Assembly (NCBI GenBank): GCA_015501075.1
Contig: JADNYJ010000167.1
Span: 1-64,000, forward strand
Reading direction: 5' to 3'
Length of the DNA: 64,000 bases
From: Gymnopilus junonius
Taxonomy: Eukaryota > Basidiomycota > Agaricomycetes > Agaricales > Galerinaceae
Position numbers and translations under genes: made by a program. Below the pieces are notes generated by a model that saw only the letters and a program-made list of their open reading frames with translations, made no database searches and was not told the origin of the DNA. How positions within the stretch are numbered: position 1 is the stretch's first letter; every line of letters begins with the position of its first letter. Below are positions 55,111 to 64,000 of the stretch, piece by piece.

Positions 55111-57255
55111 TTTGCAACCACCTCAGTTATTCATATATATTCAGCATAATGCAATGTACCACTTCATTTATCTTAGTCTTCTACTCTGTATAACTCATGC
55201 ACTTTGTTCCCAACCTGCATGCACCTAGATTAGTTTTTTTCCTCATTTTGTATAGCTTATGAGCATCAAGTACTGCCTCTCTCGAACCTTACAAATGTAA
55301 CAGTCTGTATCAGTGTATCCACAACAATAGATCCAGAGTGACACTCAATTGGGTAGCCAGTCTGGCTCATCATGCCTTGCCAACCTGCCGGCTGGAGCTT
55401 ACAGACTCTAAACAAAGGGCTACAAAAGAAGTAGCAGGCAACTAAGCACAAGTCCTCAGGCACCTCACTGGGGACAACCTAGCACTGCCAGAAGCCAGTT
55501 TTGGCAGCAAGACCTTGTATACACCATGCCAGGTCATCAAAATAAAGACTAGATGGGGCATCAGTAACAACATAGAGAAAAGAAAGCACCAGCAACATAC
55601 CTATTACAGAATGTACCTTGGGTACCTCAAAATAAAGAAAACTGAAAGGGGGTTTAGATAAAAATTGATAATAGAAAAGGTTGAAGCATACCTCACTCAT
55701 CAGAGACCTCCCCAGTACAGAAATTGATCATACAGCCCCACTGAGTCAAAGATGGTATACCACAGCCCAGAAAGGAACTTAACAGATGCAAGTATGAGCA
55801 AAACACCTGGGCTGTTCATAGGCGAGACTCACCAGCTATATGAATATTGACAATGAACTATGGAAACCCAAGCATGAGGTCAGCCAGCTGCCAGTTGATG
55901 GAACTGAGAGAAAGCATACAGCGGCTTACTGTTCAAGGGGTAGCACTTCACTTGCCATAGTATAAAGAGAGGGAGGACATGAGGAAAGGAGGGCAATAAT
56001 AATTCAAAGGAAAACATGATAATGTGATTGAGGAAGGGGAAGGGAAGCAGAGGATGGTGGTGGGTTGAAAGAAAGAGTGGTGTGCCATCAAAATTGCCAT
56101 AAAGAAATGTTCAACATGTCACGTGGTGTCAGGGTTTCAAATGACTTAGCAATCAACAAACTTCATTCCTTGCTCTCTCACACCTCTGCCTCATTCCTCT
56201 TTCTTCCCCAGCAAGAAGGTATTCACATCAGCAGTGAGTAAAATACTATGTCCACTGTATGGATTAGGGATAAGAGAGTGAGAAGGGGACCCATGATGAG
56301 GGAAGCCAAACAGGTGCATCTGAAAACATCTCTGCAAAGGACATCTTCTCATCAGTTGTCTTCTTTTTCTGGTACAAAACTAAGCCTTTTCTTTGTCTTT
56401 TCTAGGTACATTGACTATGTGGCATATGACTCTCATTGCCCTCCTATCTGAAAGGGAGCCAGAGATGGGTCTTTCAACCTGCCTTGCAGGTTGTCACAAG
56501 CAGGGCTGCTGTTGGCTGTGTGCTCTCCATGCCACTGCCACCTTCCTCAGCTTCCAGAGAAGGTTTGACCATGCATTGTGGTTTCATCCTCATTTGTCCA
56601 GTCAAGTGAGAGAGTGGGGGTTGCTTCATTGCTTATATTTCTGTTTGCCTATGTCTTCTTACTGTAGCTATGAATGATGTATCTACAAAAGTCTAACAGA
56701 TAGTATTCCCTTCCTCATGTCTGTGAACTGGTCCTGTCTGTGAACTGGTCAGCTCTGATCTAGTGCAAATCTTCCTAAATCATTTGGAATATGATCTGGT
56801 AAATTAGCAGCTATCTGATTCTTACTTATTATCTGCTGTCAGGAAACATTTTCCAAAATAAGTAACACAATAAGATAACTTGGTGTCTAGTCAGATATTG
56901 GAAAGATGGAAAGAGGAATCACAAGAAATCCATGGGTCATGGAAAACTTGGGGTTGCCTAGGGCTTGTTCAGGATCTGAATCTGGCTGTCACAAAGTAAG
57001 CCGAATCACAGTAACAAAGTCAAATAAAATTCCTTAAGGAGCCTGAGCAAGGCCTGAGCATCTGGTGACCTTGATTGTGGCAAAGAAATGCAGAAGCCAA
57101 CTGGCTGTACCAACCAGAGTTGTATATCTGCTTGCATAGGGCTCCCTGGCCATGTGTATTAGCTACGGTTGAATCAATATATATGATTTTCATTTATATT
57201 GTCATCTCAAAGAGTGATCATTTATATTTTGACCAAAGGAATGATGTGAGATTTT

Positions 57256-57348
57256 CATTGAAGATAAGTGAAAATAAGTAACCAGTCAGGCATGAATAAG
57301 GCTTGGGCAAGTCAGAATAAGAAGGGGGTAATTCTTATTTTCCTTACA
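57256..57348. repeat. Short palindromic repeat, copy 2 (inverted relative to copy 1)
   Basis: It ends TTCTTATTTTCCTTACAG and carries gaataagaagggggtaattc, matching 46191-46281 on the opposite strand. Only two copies are visible in this window. Confidence 0.45.
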
Positions 57349-57942
57349 GTATGTATTGCACTAATGCTGACTTAAAATTACTGATAATCACTCATTTTGA
57401 CGAATCCCCTCCAATTAGTTCTGATTTGGAATTGAGCCTGATTTTGATGGGCCATCAAGATTGAGGGAAATTCTGTACTTGTCTGTCTCAGATATTGCCG
57501 AGTGTTGCTGACTGCTTCTTTGTCTTGCGAATGGCTCTTTTCTTCATGCCATGCCTGGTGGTCTTCTGCTCGATGGCATGCCTACAATATTTTTTCGAAT
57601 GTCTCAATGTGAAATATTATGTTTTTTTGATTTTTTTTTCTATCAAATCATACAAAATGTATCGCTTGTCCTAGAGTGTTACTGATAGCTATTGATGCTG
57701 GCCTGTTCGAACTGCGATGGAGGGAGAAGAAGGAAGAGGGCAGGTGACTAAGTGGAAGAGAGAGAGCAGGATTGATGATGCACAGGCCATTCATCATGTT
57801 CGGAGTTTGCCAGTCAGCCAAGTTTGGCCAACCTTGGACTCCAAATGCATCCATGTCCATTGACCCCCTTCTCCCAGCAAACACAGATCAACCATGCATC
57901 GAACGTGATGCTTGATCTTGTTTATTGAATGGGAGGAGAAGT

Positions 57943-57992
57943 GGGAAAGTGCAGACAGAGAGTCAGACTTGACTTTCTGTCTGCACTTTCCC
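57943..57992. repeat. Perfect 17 bp inverted repeat with 16-base loop
   Basis: GGGAAAGTGCAGACAGA at 57943-57959 is followed, after 16 bases, by its exact reverse complement at 57976-57992. The stem could form a strong hairpin in DNA or RNA. Role unknown. Confidence 0.7.
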
Positions 57993-59012
57993 ATTGGTCA
58001 CATGATGGCGATCAACAAAAGTTCGAACTTCACTTGGAAAATTGGTCATTTCCAGGGCCTTCGGAACCAAATCTGTGCATTTTGGAGCCCGGGGTTTTCC
58101 ATGCTGAGCTCAGAATGTCTGCCCAGGGCATTCCACTAATTGGACATCAAACCAAGGTTAGGGTTTCCTTATCTTTGATTCTCTACACTTACCATCATGC
58201 TGGCTCACGTCTCGCCCTTGAGCATTCCATGGCATCATTGCAAGATGGCGCGCGGATCCAACTGCCCTTGTTTTAGGGTTTACTAGGTGCGTGAAGCTTC
58301 CCTGAGTATATTCATGTTATGTCTGATCATTGTCATTTTTTTTCTCTCTCTAGGGAGAAGAATGGTTGCATTTGGGACAGTACAAGGCATTGGCGCATTG
58401 GGCGGGCTAGTCATCCTAGTCATCAACCCAAAGGAATGGCTTAGCTGATGGATATGACATAGGATCGGGTCAATTCAATCATATTGGCCTGATTAATAGA
58501 TTTGGAACCCATAGGTGGTGAGTACACAGTCCATTATTTTCTATTCAGCTGAATACCTATCATTAGGTAGAGTAGCTTGGTGGGCCATCAAGGTGGGTCA
58601 CCAATAGGAAGCATGTATCGCTCTGGGTTTCTTACTGGGGTACAGGTGCTGCTACTGCTTGGTATCATGTCATTGTCGTGTCGACAAGAAGGTGGATCTG
58701 CAATTTGGTTGGCGAAGTTGCTCACACAGTAAGTTCCTGGTTTATAGCTATTTTTTTTTATTTCTAGGAGTGTGATGTGCTCTTACATAGAAATAACTCA
58801 ATTCCATGACAGTGGCTCCTAGCCAATGTTGTCTGGTTATTGCCTCATTGCTGTCAGGAGCACCACAACGTGAGGAGCATTCATGGACCTCGTTTGCCAT
58901 GCTAGAGTTGCTGTCCACCCTGTAAAGTAAATTACTATTCCTGTATTATTGTATTGTACACTACTGTATATGATTAAATTGTAATATTGCTTTCAGAGTG
59001 GTACTGTACATA

Positions 59013-62000
59013 TCAAGGCTGTAGGCAGTCAACACGAAGGTAGCGGGTCCCATTGACTAAAAGGACAAGTTCACTAGCAATACCCTGACTGTCCATGATG
59101 TCAAGGTCATACAACCAAAAGAGTGACATCCCATTTTCCTCTGTAATTTGAGAGGCTAGCAGATGAGAAAATGCCTCATCTTCCATTGAATATTCAATTT
59201 CACTGATCTCTTTGCCCAGAACCTTGTCGTATAACTTGTGGATCTGTAGAAGGAAGGTGATGGGATTAAAATATGTCCCATTGACGAAGATTTCTGGTGG
59301 CTGAGGCCATGGTGGAAGTTCCTCCTTGGACTCCAGCTTTGGTCTCTGGTGCACACCGTCAGCACAGTAACCTTTCTTGTGATTTTCAGCTGAACCAGTG
59401 GGACCAGGGTACATGACTGTCTGGCAGCATGAGCATGTTGCTGGTTTTCTCTTGCATGAAAGGAATGTCAGACAAAGTCAGGTAAGCACACAGTGCTGAC
59501 TTACTGGTTTTAAGGATGATCCCTCAGAATTAATGTTTGATGATGAATATTTGTCTTGACTAGTGATACAGCATGGCAATGCTTGCACCAGAATATGTTG
59601 CTGTTACTTCTGGATGCTGTCAAATTTTAATCAGTATCTGGCCTGGGGTTGCTGTCAAATAGATAACCGACTTACATTTATAGTTGTTTTTAGTGACCCA
59701 CTGAGCAATTGTTGCCTCAATCTCACTGAGCTTCTCTACAAGTGCACAGGGGTGCTTCCTAATGAAAGGAAGACCTCCTTGTCCAGAGTATCAAGCTGCC
59801 ATGGCATTATTGTACATTTGAGTTGCAGTAGCCCACTTCTGTGCATTCATGCCAAATGAAGTCCACTGCTGGTCAGCTCACATGTCCATGAAAAGGTAAA
59901 ATTCATCTGAGGTCTTGATCTCCAGGCTCAGTGGGTGCGTACATGTGCCTGCCATGAATACCATTTGAGACTGTGTAAGTGTTGAATTACTGGGAAGAGG
60001 AAGAGCTGATGTCAAAGATAGAAGCAGCTGAGAGGATGGTTGTCCAGAAATTAGTGATGAGGAGGATTTGGATGTCACTGTCTTGACATTGAAAAGGTCA
60101 TTTCCTGGGTTAGTTAATACTTCGACTGCTGTTGCATGGCAGCTGCTAGTAGTCAAAATCTCTACAGGAGATTCTGCCTCAGAAGCATTCATATTGCAAT
60201 CAATTAAGGAGGGCTGATAAAACAATATGACCAATGTCATAATTAGATATGGAGCACTAACAGGTAATTAGAATTTAGGATACGCACCCTGAGATCATCC
60301 ATTTGATGGGGAGAGTTGGTTGCTTCAATATATGCTCGCTTTCTGGGTGGCTCAGGTGAGATCTCTTCATCCAAAATCAGAATGGGATCTGTTGCCTTGT
60401 GCTTCCTGTCCTGAGTCGATGAACCTGCACTGTCAATTTCAGATGCTAGGCTAGCTTGTTGCTCAGGAATTAGCAGCGCTTCCTGGTCAACATTTAAATT
60501 ATGCAAGAAACATTGGTTGTCAGAGGACTCAGTCCTTTCATCCAGTTCTGCCAGGAAGTGATCATTAGACTCTTCAGACTCATCCTTGATAACCAAGAGC
60601 CTGCCAAATGATTCTGTATGTTGGGAGGACACCAGACCAAACACCTCTCCACTTTCAACTTCCAGGATCAGGGGCCGAGGCTTTAAATTAGCATTGCCAG
60701 ATTTTTCTTTACTGAGTAGGCAGTTAAATAAGACTCCTAGGTGCTGGATTAAATTTAGATGATGAGAGCCTTGGGCAGAGAGTGGAAATAAGTTGACACC
60801 ACAAGCCTCTTTTCCACCTGTACTGGAAGTCAGAATTCACAGGTTATGATGGAGAACAAAGTCATGCACCAAGGTGACATAGACTTCAATGCCACTGGGT
60901 TGTGCCCACTGGAGAGAATTTCAGCCTTTATGGGACCCTTCGATCCAGCTTCCATCAGAAGCAATGTCATTTCGATGACAAGCCAGGCATCCCTTTTTAA
61001 CATGCATAAGCTGATCAGCGTGCACCTAAATGATCAAACTTTAATCAAAACAATTTTATCACCAAGCCACTTTAACTAACTTTGCTTGCCGCCACTGACC
61101 AGACTGAGCCCTTCGATGACCACTTTTCGTACGTGGTAGTCAAGCACTTCTCTTGTTCCTCTTTTGGCCAATACTTTGCCGGCTTGTCTTTTCTGCCAGA
61201 TGGCTGTTCAAGGATCACATTACGAATATCTTGGGCAACCTCGCCTCTATGAGGGTTTCGGTTTCTATATAAAATGACAGGCAAATATCTGAACCAGTTA
61301 TCATTCACTAAAATTTTGCTCCAGCTGGATTAATTCAAACTGACCACATTAAGAAGTGATATACATCAAGGCAGACACCAACTGTAGGTAAGGCACCTTT
61401 GATGGGCTTTCGACTTGGCAGCAGTTATCTACTACTACCATTTCTGGAGGATCGATTCCCAGAATATTGCAGCGCATCAAATATTCACCAAGAATCTCAC
61501 CAATCTCAGCCGGAGACTGGCTTTGACAGAGGCACTATTTTGGGTACACATCAATCAAATGTCACCGATTGGGATTTAGATTATTAGACTGAAGGACGTA
61601 CCCATGCTAAGATCTCATTCTTCTCATTTATGATGCTCAAGATCCCTCCCTTCATCAGTTTTGTGTGTGCCTTGATCAATAACCACTGCCTTTGCAGCAG
61701 ACTTGAATGTGTTGTCCAAAGACAGGACTTCTCCAAAGTATGCAAGCTCTCAGTTAGGCACCTTTTAGGCCATTGTAATATATGCTCACCTGTCCTTGTT
61801 TTCAGATATGCTGAGGACTCTTTCATGCGAGTCCTTGATGTGAACTCGAGATACATGTCGGTGATCATATCATTTGTCACCGACTTATCGTTATACCCAT
61901 TTAGGTCATCATACACAGAAAATTCCTTGAGAGGAATAGCTGTGAAGGCACTGATTCTTCAGTTCTCAAAGGCGGTCAGGTATTCAAGCATCTGCCCATG

Positions 62001-62438
62001 ATACTCAAGCAGGTGGAGCTCTGTCATAAGGTGAGCTTCTGGTCTTCTTGAAGCAAACCAGTCACTCACGTTTAATGTGCTCTTCAAGCCCAGCAGACGT
62101 CAAGGATGGCCAAATTCCAGGATCAAATCAGAAGTTCATGGGTCACGCTGAACGACTCATGAAGTATGGAATCCAACCTTGAGCAAATCACATAAGTAAG
62201 CCTCTTTCGGTCATTGAGATGGACAGACAGACTCACGAGGTATTTTCCAATGCTCCCATCTTTCCCAGAAAACCTTATTTGTCATGGTGAAACAGCTATT
62301 TTTCTTCTCATCACTGGCACTCCCTCCCTTTCCATATTTCTCTGACATTCCTTGCAATGGAGCTGGTAACCCAAAGCTCACTCCTCCCTTTGAACTCCAT
62401 GGACGTCTCAAGCACCTGAGGCCATCCAAGAGTCCCAC
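59013..62438 (-). CDS. Uncharacterised transposon-associated gene or genes (multi-exon)
   Basis: Minus-strand pieces in several frames look like exons of one or two genes. The 5' pieces include KYGKGGSASDEKKNSCF and MTNKVFWERWEHWKIP (62211-62438), VTNDMITDMYLEFTSRTR with IKAHTKLMKGGILSI and NEKNEILAW (61584-61916), and VAQDIRNVILEQPSGRK (61072-61308). A middle piece is acidic, with a nuclear-signal-like SPEPPRKRAYIE (60243-60644). The 3' piece has a Cys cluster (SCKRKPATCSCCQTV, about 59410-59460), HKKGYCADGVHQRP, PWPQPPEIFVNGTYFNPITF and ends YLRVDCLQP at 59013. Such frames accompany agaric DNA transposons. I cannot fix the joins or name a family. Confidence 0.35.
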
Positions 62439-64000
62439 TGGACTTCTGTAGATTCACACTGGGGGCATTTTGCAAGGCCAGTTGCCGAGAAGTACAGTGG
62501 GTGCACCACTGTTAATGGTCGAATATATGACATCCCCGGAGTGATTTTCGGTGCCACTTCTCACTTGGCAATGTGAATATATGAAGGTGGCAGAAAGCGG
62601 GGTCCCAGAAGGGGGATTTTGCTGCTGAGAGGCAGTGGTGCCTTAATTGCACTCACATTTCCGTGGACTGTTGTTGCTCGGTACATGTAATTGACATATT
62701 TGACAACTTCTGCCTCCCATCTAAGTTGATCTGTATGTTTTGACTGGTTCTCCCTGTTTTTTAGCCAGTCCTCTACTCAGTTCTTGACCTGTTAAAGGTT
62801 CAAAGGTATGTAGCACCAATTTTTAAGGCAATTAGGTTTAATGACATACACTCTTCTCCCAATCCTCCTTGAACTTCCTCTTATCTGAGGGATTGGTCTT
62901 CAAATCCTTCAGAATTGCTTGAATAACATCAGGCTCAAAGGTGTCTCCAGGGATTGACATACTGCAGACAATGAGCAGCTTGGGGAGTATAGAGACAGGG
63001 AGAGTTTTCTCCATTTTACGTGGCAGGATTTGATCCAGTCCAATTGAGTAGCACTCTGATCAATTTCAATTTCATATTTTGCCCCTTTCAGCCCCAAAAG
63101 ATGTACATCAAGCAGTAATATCATTTAGAGATTGAACTGGAAAGTACTGGGTACAACTAAGTAAAGGGCTCCCTGAAAATTTCATCATCAGTGGTGTATC
63201 CCATCTTCCTCCCCAGCTCCTTCTTCAGAATGGTCCCATTGCTGTACAAGCTGAAAGGAACAGTTGGCCAAAGAGAGAAGGTAAATGTGCAAAGATAACT
63301 TACTTGGAATGGCAGGGATGGCTCAGCTGGAAAGTACTGAGTAACACCTGGATTCCGATCAGAGGAATAGAAAGGCTGGTCAAGGTATGAGCCTATGGGG
63401 CAAGGAGAACAATCCGGAGGGTACTTACCACAATTGGGAAAGATGTCGACACAAGGTCAGCCCTTGGACTATGAATTACCTGCAGGATGACCATAGGGTC
63501 AGATAGGGGCAGCTCAGAAGAAGCATGCTCGCAGATATGGGTGTGCAAGGCTTGGCATGCAGTTAAAGCTACTGGTGGGGGGCTCGGCACATATGGGCCT
63601 AGAGTGAAGGAGCATGGGCGCATGCTAGTCTCGGAGTGGAAACGAAGGCACAACCTCCAGCGCACCTTTTTCTGTGCATAGGCAGCGAACCCACCATCGC
63701 CTATCCATTGCCTTCCTCCTGGTGCATTCCTGGTACACTTCGGCATGTCCTAAGTGAGTTTAGTGGGAACACATGTAACTGAAAGAAAATTGATACTTAC
63801 TTTTCTGTAGCCACTGCTTGCCCCGCTCCTGCCTGCATAATGTCGCATGGTAGATGCATTGTCGTACCTCTGGAGGGGTGTCGTGGAGCATATGAAGAGT
63901 GGATGGGATGTTCTGGCTCAGATAGAGCAACAGATCCCTGTCCATGGTCCTCTTATTCTCCCCACTTCCCCCTCTGCATCCATCCCGAGTCCTTCCTTGT
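62439..64000. other. Window end, possible further minus-strand exons
   Basis: Short minus-strand frames (for example 63393-63746 with LTACQALHTHICEHASSELP, and 63760-63945 with HDTPPEVRQCIYHATL) look coding-like but have no recognised motif, and any gene would run past the window edge. Confidence 0.25.

Larger units (their letters stand above)
55111..59012. other. 3.9 kb without a supported gene
   Basis: The frames here are short and motif-free. The stretch contains a repeat copy at 57256-57348 and a strong hairpin at 57943-57992 (separate entries). Confidence 0.45.

Noticed and set aside
29040..64000. CRISPR array, operon or bacterial-type system
   Set aside because: No regularly spaced repeats and no bacterial gene arrangement; the window is eukaryotic with introns throughout.

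Overview
The window is nuclear DNA from a filamentous basidiomycete, most likely an Agaricomycete (mushroom-forming fungus). The support is dense genes split by about 45-65 bp GT-AG introns, typical agaric gene families, and Plavaka-type (EnSpm/CACTA) and Ty3/gypsy transposon remains of the kind common in that class. No computation was run: exon borders were read by eye from reading frame, splice signals and family motifs.

Left part, about 1-28,000, is ordinary CpG-rich gene space. In order it holds: the 3' end of an unknown gene; a PLAC8-family Cys-rich protein (-); a secreted class 3 lipase (-); a small Cys-rich protein of 98 residues (+); an F-box protein (-); an intron-containing tRNA-His (-); a long protein kinase with a non-kinase N-terminal extension (+); a cytochrome P450 (+); eIF3 subunit G (-); a GPI-type aspartic protease (+); a gene-poor 4 kb stretch; a secreted ferritin-like Rds1-type protein (+); and a truncated tandem copy of that gene. 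These look like independent housekeeping, secretory and metabolic genes, not one cluster or pathway.

Right part, about 29,400-64,000, is a transposon island that is visibly CpG-poor. It contains a decayed Ty3/gypsy pol, a pair of about 1.33 kb direct LTR-like repeats 19 kb apart, a hAT-type element with an 8 bp target duplication, a CACTG-ended palindromic miniature element, a broken Plavaka-like transposase, two related TA-flanked miniature elements, a solo LTR nested inside one of the big repeats, a tyrosine-recombinase remnant, a DUF6532-like pseudogene, and several transposon-associated reading frames of unknown function. One CpG-rich gene, an HNH-nuclease-domain protein at 37.1-38.4 kb, and one small intact orphan gene at 30.3-30.9 kb stand out from the decay.

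Two general patterns matter to a reader. (1) Several otherwise healthy genes (PLAC8, P450) carry single-base gaps at short homopolymer runs, which suggests residual assembly indels more than true pseudogenes. (2) In the transposon island most in-frame stops are TGA where CGA (Arg) would fit, which suggests C-to-T decay at CpG. I did not find a convincing new biological system; the best leads are the layered repeat insertions and the uncharacterised reading frames in the island.
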